A stretch of DNA of 64,000 nucleotides from Pseudomonas poae (GCA_028869255.1 CP110972.1:5742001-5806000); one strand, 5' to 3'. Counted from the stretch's first letter, positions 47,304 to 59,010 are shown. Notes: a model not told the origin generated them from the letters alone. Made by a program: numbers and translations.

Positions 47304-48872
47304 ATGCCCCGGCCCAACCGCCATACACTCTTCCCCTTCCTCGCCTGGCTCCCGCGCCAAACCCGCGCCAGCGTCGGGCGGGACGCGCTGGTCGGCCTCA
47401 GCGGCGCGGTACTCGCGTTGCCGCAGTCGATTGCCTACGCGCTGATCGCCGGGCTCCCACCCGAATACGGCCTGTACGCCGCCATCATCCCGGTACTGAT
47501 CGCCTGCCTGTGGGGTTCGTCCTGGCACCTGATCTGCGGCCCCACAGCGGCGATTTCCATCGTGCTCTACGCCAGTGTCAGCCCCTTGGCCGTGCCGGGC
47601 TCTCAGGACTACATCACCTTGATCCTGTTGCTGACCTTCCTGGCGGGTGTTTTCCAATGGTTGCTCGGCATGCTGCGTTTTGGCGCGCTGGTGAATTTTG
47701 TGTCGCATTCGGTGGTATTGGGTTTCACCCTGGGCGCTGCCGTGGTGATTGCCCTGGGGCAGTTGCCTAACTTGCTGGGGCTGGACTTACCCAGCCAGGC
47801 GACGGCGATCAAGAGTTTTCTCGCGCTGGTGGATCACGGCGGGGAGTGGGATCACGCCTCACTGGCACTCGGGCTGGGGACTTTGCTGGTGGGCGCATTG
47901 CTCAAGTACCTGGTGCCGCGCTGGCCGACGCGGCTGATCGCCCTGGCCCTCGGTAGCCTGGTGGCGTGGCTGTGGCCGGCGATGTTCGGGCATGTGGCGC
48001 TGGTCAGTTCATTTATCGGCAGACTGCCGCCTTTGAGCCCCTTGCCGATGGACCTGGATATGCTCCTGCGCCTGCTGCCGAGTGCCGTGGCGGTGGGTAT
48101 GCTGGGGCTGGTCACCAGCCTGTCGATTGCGCGCTCGCTGTCGGCGCGCTCCCAGCAATTGCTCGACGCCAACCAGGAAGTTCGTGCGCAGGGTTTGTCC
48201 AATATTGTGGGCGGTTTTTTCTCCGGGTACTTGTCGGCCGGTTCCTTTACCCGCTCCGGCCTCAGCTACGAGGCGGGGGCCTGCTCACCCTTGGCGGGCG
48301 TGTTTTCCGCCCTGTGGGTGGCGCTGTTCGCCCTGTTTGGCGCGGCGCTGATCGCACATATTCCAATCCCGAGCATGGCCGCCAGCATCCTGTTGATCTG
48401 CTGGGGCCTGGTGGATCATCGCGGCATTCGCGCACTGTTTCGCGTGAGCCGTGCCGAGTTTGTGGTGATGGGCCTGACGTGTGTCGCCACATTGCTGCTG
48501 GAGTTGCAAACGGCGATTTACGCCGGGGTGCTGGCATCGTTGTTTTTCTACCTCAAGCGCACTTCGCAGCCGCGGGTTCAGCAGTGGCGCGACGGTGATG
48601 AGGATGTGTTGCGGGTGGGCGGCTCGATCTTTTTCGGCGCCAGCCATTACCTGCAAGTGCGCCTGCAAAGCTTGCAGGCCGAGCGCGTGGTGATCGAGGC
48701 GCAGCAGATCAATTTTATCGACTATTCCGGGGTAGAAATGCTGCACCAGGAAGCGCGGCGATTGCAGGGTATGGGGCGCAGCCTGACATTGCGCCGGGCC
48801 CGGCCGCAGGTGGTGGAGGAGCTGAAAAAACTGGAAGGGGCCGACAAATGCCCCCTGCATTTCGAAGACTGA
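47304..48872 (+). CDS. SulP family transporter in choline-sulfate cluster
   Basis: A 522-residue transporter with about eleven helices: ALPQSIAYALIAGLPPEYGLYAAIIP, GPTAAISIVLYASVSPLAVPG, and a STAS domain at about 420-520 with QQINFIDYSGVEMLHQEA. The start at 47304 is taken from the family N-terminus. It lies downstream of betC-choX; its likely role is choline-O-sulfate uptake or export of released sulfate, as inferred from context. Confidence 0.83.
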   Translation: MPRPNRHTLFPFLAWLPRQTRASVGRDALVGLSGAVLALPQSIAYALIAGLPPEYGLYAAIIPVLIACLWGSSWHLICGPTAAISIVLYASVSPLAVPGSQDYITLILLLTFLAGVFQWLLGMLRFGALVNFVSHSVVLGFTLGAAVVIALGQLPNLLGLDLPSQATAIKSFLALVDHGGEWDHASLALGLGTLLVGALLKYLVPRWPTRLIALALGSLVAWLWPAMFGHVALVSSFIGRLPPLSPLPMDLDMLLRLLPSAVAVGMLGLVTSLSIARSLSARSQQLLDANQEVRAQGLSNIVGGFFSGYLSAGSFTRSGLSYEAGACSPLAGVFSALWVALFALFGAALIAHIPIPSMAASILLICWGLVDHRGIRALFRVSRAEFVVMGLTCVATLLLELQTAIYAGVLASLFFYLKRTSQPRVQQWRDGDEDVLRVGGSIFFGASHYLQVRLQSLQAERVVIEAQQINFIDYSGVEMLHQEARRLQGMGRSLTLRRARPQVVEELKKLEGADKCPLHFED

Positions 48873-48935
48873 ATGCGGGTAAACATGTGGGAGCAAGCCC
48901 GCTTTCACCCGGACTGTGCCCACATTGGATTTGTG

Positions 48936-49753
48936 TCAGGCCAACTGGCGACGCAACTCAGCCAACACCGGCGCCGAGTCCGGGCGCACACCGCGCCACA
49001 GGTAGAAGGCTTCCGCCGCCTGCTCCACCAGCATGCCCAGGCCGTCCATCGCCACGGCTGCGCCTTGCTCGCTGGCCCAACGGCAGAACGCGGTCGGTTC
49101 CTTGGCGTACATCATGTCGTAGCAAAAGGTCTTGCCAGGTTCGACCAGGCTTCCTGCAATCGGCGGTACATCGCCTGACAGGCTCGCGGACGTGGCATTG
49201 ATGATCACGTCCACCGGCTCACGCAGCCAGTCGAAACCGCTGGCAGACACCGGGCCCAGATCGTCGAACAGCTCGGCGAGTAACTCGGCTTTTTCCACGG
49301 TGCGGTTGGCGATGATCAGCGAAGCGGGCCGCTCGGCCAGCAACGGCTCCAGCGCCCCGCGTACCGCTCCACCGGCGCCCAGCAGCAGGACACGTTTACC
49401 TTGCAGGCTAAGCCCGGCGTTCACCGTGAGGTCGCGCACCAGGCCCGCGCCGTCGGTGTTGTCGCCCAACAATGTGCCGTCGGCCAGCTTGCTCAGGGTG
49501 TTCACCGCGCCAGCGCGCTGGGCACGTTCGGTCAAAGTGTTGGCCAGGCGGTAGGCGTCTTCCTTGAACGGTACGGTGACATTGGCGCCACGGCCTTGCA
49601 GAAAGAACTCACGGGCACAGCCGGTGAAATCCTGCAATGGCGCGAGCAAGGTGCTGTAGTCCAGTTGCTCGCCGGTCTGCTCGGCGAACATCCGGTGAAT
49701 CAGCGGTGACTTGCTGTGGCCGATGGGGTTGCCGAACACCACATAACGATCCA

Positions 49754-49754
<1 letters not shown>
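48936..49754 (-). CDS. aroE: Shikimate dehydrogenase
   Basis: A 272-residue NADP-dependent enzyme of the aromatic pathway. It has [17 protein letters not shown] (shikimate-binding Ser), [12 protein letters not shown] (catalytic Lys) and [13 protein letters not shown] (nucleotide site). Its ATG overlaps the hemF stop, so the two are translationally coupled. Confidence 0.95.
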
Positions 49755-50710
<956 letters not shown>

Positions 50711-50845
50711 CTACGCGAGGCCATTGGGCGTCGGCGGCAAATGGGCGCACAGGATACCACCGCACCCCGTTGCGCCGCAGTTGACGAAGATCAAGCTTAG
50801 GAGTGGGATAGGGGGCTACGCGATTCGACCTCAGGAGAAGTGCAG

Positions 50846-51823
50846 ATGGCCAAACGTATCCAGTTCAGCGCCCATGGCGGCCCCGAAGTGCTTGAGTATG
50901 TGGACTACACGCCGGCAGAGCCGGGCCCGCAGCAGGTTCGCGTGCGCAACGAGGCCATTGGCCTGAACTTCATCGACACCTATTTCCGCAGTGGTCTTTA
51001 TGCGCCGCCAGCCCTGCCATCAGGTTTGGGCGCCGAGGGTGCCGGTGTGGTCGATGCCGTGGGCAGCGAAGTCACGCAATTTAAAGTCGGTGATCGCGTG
51101 GCCTACGGCAGCGGCCCGCTGGGCGCCTATAGCGAGCTGCATGTGCTGCCCGCCGCCAACCTGGTGCACCTGCCGGATGAGATCAGCTTCGAACAAGCCG
51201 CCGGCGCCATGCTCAAGGGCCTGACCGTGCAGTATCTGCTGCGCCAGACCTATGAGCTCAAGGGCGGCGAAACCATCCTGTTCCACGCCGCCGCCGGTGG
51301 CGTGGGCTCCCTGGCCTGCCAATGGGCCAAGGCCCTGGGCGTGAAGTTGATCGGCACGGTCAGTTCGCCGCAGAAAGCCGCCCTGGCCAAATCCCTGGGT
51401 GCCTGGGAAACCATCGACTACAGCAAGGAAAACGTCGCACAACGTGTGCTGGAATTGACCGACGGCAAAAAAGTCCCGGTGGTGTACGACGGCGTCGGCA
51501 AGGACACCTGGCTGACCTCGCTGGACAGCGTGGCGCCACGTGGGCTGGTGGTGAGTTTCGGGAATGCGTCAGGCGCGGTGGATGGGGTGAATTTGGGGAT
51601 TCTGTCAGCCAAGGGCTCGCTGTACGTCACCCGGCCGACACTGGCGACCTATGCCAACAACCCGCAGAACCTGCAGGCAATGGCGGATGACCTGTTCTCG
51701 ATGATCAAGAGCGGCAAGGTGCGCATTGATATCAACCAGCGGTTTTCGCTGGCGGAGGCGGCGAAGGCGCAGACGGAGTTGTCGGGGCGGCGCACGACCG
51801 GGTCGACCATTCTGTTGCCCTGA
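50846..51823 (+). CDS. qor: NADPH:quinone oxidoreductase
   Basis: A 325-residue zinc-independent alcohol-dehydrogenase-like enzyme. Nucleotide site FHAAAGGVGSLACQWAKALG; quinone-site region SGLYAPPALPSGLGAEGAGVVDAVG. It reduces quinones with NADPH. The ATG at 50846 has AGGAG 8 bases upstream; the GTG two codons earlier is less likely. Divergent from hemF. Confidence 0.93.
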   Translation: MAKRIQFSAHGGPEVLEYVDYTPAEPGPQQVRVRNEAIGLNFIDTYFRSGLYAPPALPSGLGAEGAGVVDAVGSEVTQFKVGDRVAYGSGPLGAYSELHVLPAANLVHLPDEISFEQAAGAMLKGLTVQYLLRQTYELKGGETILFHAAAGGVGSLACQWAKALGVKLIGTVSSPQKAALAKSLGAWETIDYSKENVAQRVLELTDGKKVPVVYDGVGKDTWLTSLDSVAPRGLVVSFGNASGAVDGVNLGILSAKGSLYVTRPTLATYANNPQNLQAMADDLFSMIKSGKVRIDINQRFSLAEAAKAQTELSGRRTTGSTILLP

Positions 51824-51853
51824 AGCGATAAATCTCCAGAGGTTGTAAGGGCC

Positions 51854-51930
51854 TCTTCGCGGGCAAGCCCGCTCCCACATTTTGATGTGTTAACCCATTC
51901 AAATGTGGGAGCCGGGCTTGCCCGCGATGG
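51854..51930. repeat. REP pair (inverted)
   Basis: TTCGCGGGCAAGCCCGCTCCCACAT faces AAATGTGGGAGCCGGGCTTGCCCGCGAT across about 25 bp, between convergent qor and tsaC. The right copy has one extra C (GCCGGGC). Confidence 0.88.
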
Positions 51931-51943
51931 GCGCGCCACGGTC

Positions 51944-52501
51944 TCAGGAAGGCCGCACCACCGCGCCCGTCGCCAGATTGCGAATCAGGCTCGGGTTCTT
52001 GCGCCCGCCCAGAGCGCCACCCAGTACCAGGTCCACTTGGCCACGGAAATACTGCTCCACGCGGATCCGTGAGCGCGCTGCAGGGCGGCCTTGGGGGTTG
52101 GCCGAGGTGGAAATCAACGGCCCAACCAACGAGCACAAATCCCGTACCAGCGGATGGTCGGTAACCCGCAGCGCGACCGTGTCGTGCACCCCGGTCACCC
52201 ATTCCGGCAACAAGTCCTGATGGGGCACCAGCCAGGTATTGGGCCCTGGCCAGGTGCTGGCCATGCGGTCGATCCAGTCCTGGGGGAAGTCTTCAAACAG
52301 AAAGTCGAACTGACGAATGTTGTCCGCCACCAGGATCAGGCCCTTGTCCACCGAGCGGTTCTTGATCGCGAGCAAACGGTCCACTGCTTCTTCATTCCAC
52401 GGGTCACAGCCCAAGCCCCATACCGCTTCGGTTGGGTAGGCGATCACCGCGCCTGCGCGAATTTCCCGTGCGGTTTCCAGCACACGCCACCTGTTGACCA
52501 T
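51944..52501 (-). CDS. tsaC: Threonylcarbamoyl-AMP synthase
   Basis: A 185-residue YrdC/Sua5 domain protein that starts t6A37 tRNA modification. It has [46 protein letters not shown] and [11 protein letters not shown]. Follows dprA on the same strand with a 58-bp gap. Confidence 0.94.
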   Translation of the reverse strand: MVNRWRVLETAREIRAGAVIAYPTEAVWGLGCDPWNEEAVDRLLAIKNRSVDKGLILVADNIRQFDFLFEDFPQDWIDRMASTWPGPNTWLVPHQDLLPEWVTGVHDTVALRVTDHPLVRDLCSLVGPLISTSANPQGRPAARSRIRVEQYFRGQVDLVLGGALGGRKNPSLIRNLATGAVVRPS

Positions 52502-52559
52502 TGCTCACTCTCCAGACTAAAGCTCTGGGCAGTTTACCGATCTTCTTTACAAAACCCAG

Positions 52560-53663
52560 CTACAAAAGCTGGCCGCGCGCGAGCCAGCGCCCGCTCTCGC
52601 AGATCACCAGGCCTTCCAGCTCAAGCTCAGTCAGGCTCGCCAGCACCTGGGCCATCGACCGGCCACTGGCAATCGCCAAGGCTTCGCTGGTGTGAGGCGC
52701 CGCATGCAACAGTGCCACCAGCGGGTGGGTGACCGGTATCGCCGCCGGGCGTGACAACGCCTGCCAGCCGCGCAACCCTTCCAGAATATGTTCGATGGTT
52801 TCCACCAGCATCGCGCCCTCGCGGATCAGTTGGTGGCAGCCCTTGGCGCCAGGATGGTGGATGGAACCCGGGATCGCATACACCTCGCGCCCCTGTTCGG
52901 CCGCGAGCTTTGCCGTGATCAGCGAACCGCTGGCCATGCCGGCTTCCACCACCAGCACGCCCAGGGACAGGCCGCTGATAATCCGGTTGCGCCGTGGAAA
53001 GTTCGCGGCCTGGGGCGGGGCGTCCAACGGGAACTCGGAAACCACCGCGCTGCCTTGCTCAATCATCGCCGCTGCGAGGCGTCGGTGGCGCTGTGGATAA
53101 AAATTTTCGAGGCCGGTGCCGAGTACGCCGATTGTGTGCCCGCCGACATCCAATGCGGCTTGATGCGCCGCACCGTCGATGCCCAACGCAAGGCCGCTGG
53201 TGATAACAAAACCAGCGCTCGCCAGGCTGCGGGAAAACGCTGCAGCGGTGTCCATTCCGGGGCGGGATGCGCGGCGGCTGCCTACCATCGCCAGCTGCGG
53301 TTTTTCCAGGATTGCAGGGTCACCGGCAACAAATAAAAGCGGCGGTGCAGCGTCGATCTGGGCGAGGAGCGCAGGGTACTCAGGCTGGTCCCACATCAAC
53401 AAATGCTGGGCCGGTTGCTCCAACCAGGCTAACGCCCTGCTGGCACCATCACGGATTTCAGGGCTACGCCGGGCATCGGCACTCACGGCCGGCAAGCCAA
53501 GCGAACGCCAGGCACTGGCGGGGGCGCTGATGGCCTTGGAGGCCGAGCCGAAGGCTTCGATCAACACACGAAAACGCCTGGGACCCAGTTCCGGCAGCCT
53601 GTGCAAGCGTAGCCGGGCTTCCAGTTCTGACGGGGAAATTTCACTGCTGTTTATCGGAATCAT
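52560..53663 (-). CDS. dprA: DNA processing protein DprA/Smf
   Basis: A 367-residue protein with a Rossmann domain: AMVGSRRASRPGMDTAAAFSRSLA, SGLALGIDGAAHQAAL and FPRRNRIISGLSLGVLVVEAGMASGSLITA. A C-terminal winged-helix domain spans the last 60 residues. It loads RecA on incoming single strands in transformation. It precedes tsaC. Confidence 0.94.
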   Translation of the reverse strand: MIPINSSEISPSELEARLRLHRLPELGPRRFRVLIEAFGSASKAISAPASAWRSLGLPAVSADARRSPEIRDGASRALAWLEQPAQHLLMWDQPEYPALLAQIDAAPPLLFVAGDPAILEKPQLAMVGSRRASRPGMDTAAAFSRSLASAGFVITSGLALGIDGAAHQAALDVGGHTIGVLGTGLENFYPQRHRRLAAAMIEQGSAVVSEFPLDAPPQAANFPRRNRIISGLSLGVLVVEAGMASGSLITAKLAAEQGREVYAIPGSIHHPGAKGCHQLIREGAMLVETIEHILEGLRGWQALSRPAAIPVTHPLVALLHAAPHTSEALAIASGRSMAQVLASLTELELEGLVICESGRWLARGQLL

Positions 53664-53726
53664 TTGATCATCCTTGACCGGAACAAGCTGTGGATAACTC
53701 TGTTGGTAACTTATTTAGCAGGCTAT

Positions 53727-54503
53727 TCATTGCGTTTGACGAGCAGTCTCGAAACGGTCCATTACCGCCAGTGCCCGCGAGGCGCTGAGGACCAGGCCAT
53801 AACTGAGCTTTTCATAAGTCCGAAACACCAGCAGGGTGCCGACGCGTTCATCTGGAAGCTTCAGCGGGGCGCCATTGAGAGGGTCGCGAACGCTGGCGCC
53901 GGTTTTGATGATGGTCAGCAGTTGGCCCTCGACCAGCCCCTCGCGCCGGCCTTTGTTGAGGGTCACAGCGTCCAGCACGCCGATCTGGGTCACGCCCTTG
54001 GGGATATCGATGATGTGCCCTTGAATGAAGGGCGTGGATTGCGGCGTCTTGAGGCTGGCCGGATCAACCGGCGGCTGCACCCGGAGCAAGCGGTCGCCCG
54101 GGCGCACCTCCTGTGTCACCCGCTGCAAGGCGAGGGTGGTGAGGTCGCCGGCGGTGACAAACCGTGCAGTGCCGATGTCATCGGCGTTAACCCCCAGCAG
54201 CTCGTGGGTTTGCGGGTCGGTGTAGACCTTGCCGCGGCGCACAATGCCATAGCCGGGCTGGGCCGGGTCCAGGTTGCCCCGGGCGTGCACAAGCTCGCCA
54301 TTGGCCCCCAGCACCCGCCCGGTCTCGGCCGCGACGACGTAGGGCGCGTGGTCCAGATCCTCGGGGGTATCCAGAATGCGGTTGTGCAGTAAAAAGCGCT
54401 GGATGGCCTGTTGCGTCGGTTGATCCAGACGCTGTGCAGGCTGGGGAAGCAGGGCCGTGGCAAGCGGGGCCCACAGCAGCAAGACGAGTAGCGATTTCCT
54501 CAT
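53727..54503 (-). CDS. Secreted protein of the LysM family, apparently lacking its LysM domain
   Basis: A 258-residue secreted protein; signal MRKSLLVLLLWAPLATALL. The conserved C-terminal part has YGIVRRGKVYTDPQTHELLGVNADDIG, IIDIPKGVTQIGVLDAVTLNKG and FRTYEKLSYGLVLSASRALAVMD. Homologues at this locus in other pseudomonads, as I recall, are about 340 residues and carry a LysM peptidoglycan-binding domain right after the signal peptide. Here the signal is followed within about 10 residues by the post-LysM part (QRFLLHNRILDTPED), so about 80 residues are absent without a frameshift. Divergent from def. Confidence 0.8.
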   Translation of the reverse strand: MRKSLLVLLLWAPLATALLPQPAQRLDQPTQQAIQRFLLHNRILDTPEDLDHAPYVVAAETGRVLGANGELVHARGNLDPAQPGYGIVRRGKVYTDPQTHELLGVNADDIGTARFVTAGDLTTLALQRVTQEVRPGDRLLRVQPPVDPASLKTPQSTPFIQGHIIDIPKGVTQIGVLDAVTLNKGRREGLVEGQLLTIIKTGASVRDPLNGAPLKLPDERVGTLLVFRTYEKLSYGLVLSASRALAVMDRFETARQTQ

Positions 54504-54638
54504 GGGGTCAATCTCCTTTATTATGTGCGTTCGCGTGAAATGCCATAGCCTTCGCGGCTTTCGAACCTTTCACACCGGCGGTCTGGGTCCATCCCAACGC
54601 CGATTTGCCTTTACCTCACATGTGCAGCAATTACGCTT

Positions 54639-55145
54639 ATGGCTATTTTGAACATCCTCGAATTTCCCGACTCGCGCCTGCGCACGATCGCCAAACCGGT
54701 GGCCGTAGTGGACGACAAGGTTCGTCAGTTGGTCGATGACATGTTTGAAACAATGTATGAAGCCCCGGGCATCGGCCTCGCCGCGACCCAGGTCAACGTG
54801 CATCAGCGCGTCGTGGTCATGGACCTGTCGGAAGATCGCAGCGAACCTCGGGTGTTTATCAACCCCGAGTTCGAACCGCTGACCGACGAGATGGGCGAAT
54901 ACCAGGAAGGCTGCCTCTCGGTACCCGAGTTCTACGAGAACGTCGAACGCCCGCTGCGCGTGAAGATCAAGGCCCTGGACCGTGATGGCAAACCCTACGA
55001 GCTGATTGCCGACGGCCTGCTGGCGGTGTGCATTCAGCACGAATGCGACCACCTCAACGGCAAGCTGTTTGTCGATTACCTGTCCACGCTTAAACGCGAC
55101 CGGATCAAGAAGAAGCTGGAAAAAAAGCATCGCCAGCAAGCTTGA
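54639..55145 (+). CDS. def: Peptide deformylase
   Basis: A 168-residue ferrous/zinc enzyme that removes the N-formyl group. All three motifs are present: [18 protein letters not shown] (metal Cys) and [12 protein letters not shown] (metal His and catalytic Glu). Length and start [15 protein letters not shown] match pseudomonad Def. A hairpin terminator lies in the gap before fmt. Confidence 0.96.
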   Translation: MAILNILEFPDSRLRTIAKPVAVVDDKVRQLVDDMFETMYEAPGIGLAATQVNVHQRVVVMDLSEDRSEPRVFINPEFEPLTDEMGEYQEGCLSVPEFYENVERPLRVKIKALDRDGKPYELIADGLLAVCIQHECDHLNGKLFVDYLSTLKRDRIKKKLEKKHRQQA

Positions 55146-55158
55146 TGCCCTTCTTCCA

Positions 55159-55186
55159 AAGGCTTGCTGCGGCAAGCCTTTTTCTT
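55159..55186 (+). terminator. Hairpin terminator between def and fmt
   Basis: AAGGCTTGC-TGCG-GCAAGCCTT is a 9-bp stem with a tetraloop, followed by TTTCTTT. It lies 13 bp after the def stop, so def may be read separately or fmt reduced by partial termination. Confidence 0.75.
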
Positions 55187-55213
55187 TGTGACTGTTTTTA
55201 ACCGAGACCTCCC

Positions 55214-56167
55214 ATGACCGAGCCATTGCGCATTGTTTTTGCCGGCACTCCCGAATTCGCAGCCGAACACCTCAAGGCGCTGCTTGCCAGCCCTTATGAC
55301 ATCGTCGCGGTGTACACCCAGCCGGATCGCCCGGCCGGTCGCGGGCAAAAACTGATGCCGAGCCCGGTCAAGCAGCTGGCGCTTGAGCACGACATTCCTG
55401 TGCTGCAACCGCCGACCCTGCGCAACGCCGAGGCCCAGGCGGAACTGGCGGCATTGAAGCCGGACCTGCTGGTGGTGGTGGCCTATGGCTTGATCCTGCC
55501 CCAGGTTGTGCTGGATATCCCGCGCCTGGGCTGCATCAACAGCCATGCGTCGCTGCTGCCACGCTGGCGCGGTGCGGCGCCGATCCAGCGCGCCGTGCAA
55601 GCCGGTGACAGTGAAAGCGGCGTGACCGTGATGCGCATGGAGGCGGGTCTGGACACCGGCCCAATGCTGCTCAAAGTCACCACTCCAATCACCGCCGAAG
55701 ACACCGGCGGCAGCCTGCACGACCGCCTGGCCGAGCTGGGCCCGCCCGCCGTGATCCAGGCCATTGCCGGTCTGGCTGCCGGCACCCTGCAAGGTGAAGT
55801 GCAGGACGACAGCCTCGCCACCTACGCCCACAAGCTGAACAAAGACGAAGCACGCATCGACTGGAGCCGCCCGGCCGTGGAGCTGGAACGCCTGGTGCGC
55901 GCCTTCAACCCATGGCCGATCTGCCACAGCACCCTCAATGGCGAAGCCCTGAAAGTGCTCGCCGCCACCTTGGCCGACGGCAAAGGCGTCCCCGGCGAGA
56001 TCATCGGCACCCGCAAGGACGGCCTGTTGGTGGCCTGCGGTGAGCAGGCACTGTGCCTGACGCGTCTGCAATTGCCCGGTGGCAAGGCGCTTAACTTCAG
56101 CGATTTGTTCAACAGCCGTCGTGAGAAATTTGCCTTGGGCACGGTTCTCGGGGCGATCGCTCAATGA
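55214..56167 (+). CDS. fmt: Methionyl-tRNA formyltransferase
   Basis: A 317-residue enzyme that formylates initiator Met-t[30 protein letters not shown], and the catalytic segment [20 protein letters not shown]. The stop overlaps the rsmB start by 4 bp. Confidence 0.96.
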   Translation: MTEPLRIVFAGTPEFAAEHLKALLASPYDIVAVYTQPDRPAGRGQKLMPSPVKQLALEHDIPVLQPPTLRNAEAQAELAALKPDLLVVVAYGLILPQVVLDIPRLGCINSHASLLPRWRGAAPIQRAVQAGDSESGVTVMRMEAGLDTGPMLLKVTTPITAEDTGGSLHDRLAELGPPAVIQAIAGLAAGTLQGEVQDDSLATYAHKLNKDEARIDWSRPAVELERLVRAFNPWPICHSTLNGEALKVLAATLADGKGVPGEIIGTRKDGLLVACGEQALCLTRLQLPGGKALNFSDLFNSRREKFALGTVLGAIAQ

Positions 56168-57474
56168 ACCCACGTCTGGCCGCCGCCAAGGCACTCGCCG
56201 CCGTCCTCAACGGCAAGGCTTCGCTGAACAGTTCGCTGCCCACCGCGCTGGACAAGGTTGAGGACCGTGATCGCGGTTTCACCCAGGACCTGGCCTTTGG
56301 CACCGCCCGCTGGCAGCCGCGTTTGTCGGCGCTGGCGGCCAAACTGCTGCAAAAGCCGTTCAAGGCCGCCGATGCCGATGTGGAGGCGCTGCTGCTGGTG
56401 GGCCTCTATCAGTTGCTCTACACCCGCGTCCCGGCCCACGCCGCCATCGGTGAAACCGTTGGTTGCGCCGACAAGCTGAAAAAACCCTGGGCCAAGGCCC
56501 TGCTCAATGCCGTGCTGCGCCGCGCCCAGCGTGAAAGCGAAGCGCTGCTGGCTGAGTTGGAGCATGACCCGGTGGTGCGCACCGCCCACCCACGCTGGTT
56601 GCAAAAATCCCTGAAAGCCTTCTGGCCGGAGCAATGGGAAGCCATTTGCGCGGCCAACAATGCGCATCCACCGATGATTTTGCGGGTCAACCGTCGCCAT
56701 CACAGCCGTGACGCCTACCTGCAATTGCTGGCCGATGCCGGCATCAGCGCCACACCTTGCGTGTACAGCGTCGACGGCATCGTGCTCGAAGCGGCCGCCG
56801 ACGTGCGCAGCCTGCCGGGCTTCGCCGAAGGCTGGATCAGCGTGCAGGACGAAGCCGCCCAACTGGCTGCCGACTTGCTTGACCTGGCCCCAGGCCAACG
56901 TGTGCTGGACGCCTGCTGCGCACCGGGCGGTAAGACGTGTCACATCCTGGAAGTCGAAAAAGACCTGGCGGGTGTAGTCGCTGTCGACCTGGAAGCCAAG
57001 CGCCTGGTGCGGGTGCGTGAAAACCTCGCACGCCTGGGCCTGAGCGCCGAGCTGATTGCCGCCGACGGCCGCGACACCGCCACCTGGTGGGATGGCAAAC
57101 CGTTCCAGCGCATCCTGCTGGACGCGCCGTGTTCGGCCACCGGCGTGATCCGCCGCCACCCGGATATCAAACTCACTCGCCAACCGGACGACATCGTCGC
57201 CCTGGCCGCGCTGCAGGGCGAACTGCTCGACGCCCTGTGGCCAACCCTGGAAGTCGGCGGCATTCTGCTCTACGCCACTTGCTCCACATTGCCGACCGAA
57301 AACACCGAGGTGATCGAAGCCTTCCTCGCCCGCACCCGTGGCGCCCGCGAGTTGGACCTCGCCACGGCGGCCGGGATCAAGCAGCCGCACGGCCGCCAAC
57401 TGCTCGCGCAAGAAGGCGGACACGATGGCTTCTACTACGCCAAACTGATCAAGATTGCCGCCGCACGCGGCTGA
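56164..57474 (+). CDS. rsmB: 16S rRNA (cytosine-967) C5-methyltransferase
   Basis: A 436-residue protein: an N-terminal NusB-like RNA-binding domain (residues 1 to 140) and a SAM methyltransferase domain. Catalytic cysteines occur in [16 protein letters not shown] and [15 protein letters not shown]; the SAM site is [10 protein letters not shown]. Coupled to fmt by a 4-bp overlap. Confidence 0.95.
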   Translation: MNPRLAAAKALAAVLNGKASLNSSLPTALDKVEDRDRGFTQDLAFGTARWQPRLSALAAKLLQKPFKAADADVEALLLVGLYQLLYTRVPAHAAIGETVGCADKLKKPWAKALLNAVLRRAQRESEALLAELEHDPVVRTAHPRWLQKSLKAFWPEQWEAICAANNAHPPMILRVNRRHHSRDAYLQLLADAGISATPCVYSVDGIVLEAAADVRSLPGFAEGWISVQDEAAQLAADLLDLAPGQRVLDACCAPGGKTCHILEVEKDLAGVVAVDLEAKRLVRVRENLARLGLSAELIAADGRDTATWWDGKPFQRILLDAPCSATGVIRRHPDIKLTRQPDDIVALAALQGELLDALWPTLEVGGILLYATCSTLPTENTEVIEAFLARTRGARELDLATAAGIKQPHGRQLLAQEGGHDGFYYAKLIKIAAARG

Positions 57475-57496
57475 ACGGGTTTAAGGGAGTGACCGG

Positions 57497-58870
57497 ATGA
57501 AAATCATCATCCTTGGGGCAGGGCAGGTCGGCGGCACATTGGCCGAGCATTTGGCCAGCGAAGCCAACGACATCACCGTGGTCGACACCGATGCCGAGCG
57601 CCTGCGCAACCTCGGTGACCGCCTGGATATCCGTACCGTACAGGGTCGTGCGTCGTTTCCTACGGTGCTGCGTCAGGCAGGCGCCGACGACGCCGACATG
57701 CTGGTGGCGGTGACCAATAGCGATGAAACCAATATGGTCGCCTGCCAGGTCGCCCATACGCTGTTCCACACGCCCACCAAAATCGCCCGAGTCCGTGAGG
57801 CGGCTTACCTGACCCGTGCAGGGCTTTTCGACAACGACGCGATTCCAGTGGATGTGTTGATCAGCCCCGAACAGGTGGTCACCCATTACATCAAGCGCCT
57901 GATCGAGATTCCCGGCGCCTTGCAGGTGATCGACTTTGCCGGCGGCAAGGCCCAACTGGTGGCGGTCAAAGCCTATTACGGCGGCCCGCTGGTGGGCCAG
58001 CAACTGCGTCAGTTGCGTGAACATATGCCGAACGTGGAAACCCGTGTAGCGGCGATTTTCCGACGTGACCGGCCGATCCTGCCCCAGGGCGATACCGTGA
58101 TCGAGGCCGACGACGAAGTGTTTTTCATCGCCGCCAAGGCGAATATTCGCGCAGTCATGAGCGAAATGCGCCGGCTGGATGAAACCTACAAACGCATCGT
58201 GATCGCCGGTGGCGGGCAGATCGGCGAGCGCCTGGCCGAGGCTATCGAAAGCCGTTACCAGGTGAAGATCATTGAGATGAGCCCGGCACGCTGCCGGCAC
58301 TTGTCCGACACCCTCGACAGCACCGTCGTACTCCAGGGCAGCGCCTCGGATCGCGACCTGCTGATGGAAGAAAACATCGCCGACGCCGATATCTTCCTGG
58401 CGCTGACCAACGATGACGAGGCCAACATCATGTCGTCCTTGCTGGCCAAGCGGCTGGGGGCGAAGAAGGTGATGACCATCATCAACAACCCGGCGTATGT
58501 AGACCTGATCCAGGGCGGCGATATCGACATCGCCATCAGCCCGCAACTGGCGACCATCGGCACTCTGCTGGCCCATGTGCGCCGTGGCGATATCGTCAGC
58601 GTGCATTCCCTGCGCCGTGGCGCGGCGGAAGCCATCGAGGCGATTGCCCATGGTGATTCGAAGTCGAGCAAGGTGATCGGCAAGGCCATCCGCGATATCG
58701 GCTTGCCGCCAGGCACCACCATCGGCGCGATCATTCGTGACGAAGAGGTGATCATTGCCCACGACGACACGGTGATTGCCACCGGTGACCATGTGATTTT
58801 GTTCCTGGTGGATAAAAAACATATCCGCGATGTGGAAAAACTCTTCCACGTGGGCCTGAGTTTTTTCTAA
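57497..58870 (+). CDS. trkA: Trk potassium transporter regulatory subunit TrkA
   Basis: A 457-residue cytoplasmic protein with two TrkA-N (NAD-binding Rossmann) domains, starting at [20 protein letters not shown] and [16 protein letters not shown], each with a following TrkA-C region. It controls the Trk potassium channel. It sits 22 bp after rsmB. Confidence 0.95.
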   Translation: MKIIILGAGQVGGTLAEHLASEANDITVVDTDAERLRNLGDRLDIRTVQGRASFPTVLRQAGADDADMLVAVTNSDETNMVACQVAHTLFHTPTKIARVREAAYLTRAGLFDNDAIPVDVLISPEQVVTHYIKRLIEIPGALQVIDFAGGKAQLVAVKAYYGGPLVGQQLRQLREHMPNVETRVAAIFRRDRPILPQGDTVIEADDEVFFIAAKANIRAVMSEMRRLDETYKRIVIAGGGQIGERLAEAIESRYQVKIIEMSPARCRHLSDTLDSTVVLQGSASDRDLLMEENIADADIFLALTNDDEANIMSSLLAKRLGAKKVMTIINNPAYVDLIQGGDIDIAISPQLATIGTLLAHVRRGDIVSVHSLRRGAAEAIEAIAHGDSKSSKVIGKAIRDIGLPPGTTIGAIIRDEEVIIAHDDTVIATGDHVILFLVDKKHIRDVEKLFHVGLSFF

Positions 58871-58885
58871 GTATGAACATTCCAG

Positions 58886-58981
58886 TGTGGCGAGGGCGCT
58901 TGCTCCCGTTCGAGTGCGAAGCACTCGCAAAATGCTTGGGGCTGCTACGCAGCCCAACGGGAGCAAGCACCCTCGCCACAA
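58886..58981. repeat. REP-like inverted pair (GTGGCGAGGGCGCTTGC subtype)
   Basis: TGTGGCGAGGGCGCTTGCTCCCGTT faces AACGGGAGCAAGCACCCTCGCCACA, with inner GCGAAGCACTCGC and GGGCTGCTACGCAGCCC hairpins between. This is a different REP type from the CGGGC and CTGGC pairs. Confidence 0.8.
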
Positions 58982-59010
58982 CAGCCTTACTTTGCTCAAG
59001 GTGGCATTAA

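Noticed and set aside
48885..48930. Remnant of a REP pair after the SulP gene
   Set aside because: ATGTGGGAGCAAGCCCGC and CCCACATT suggest decay of a pair, but the stems no longer pair well, so it is not listed as a repeat.
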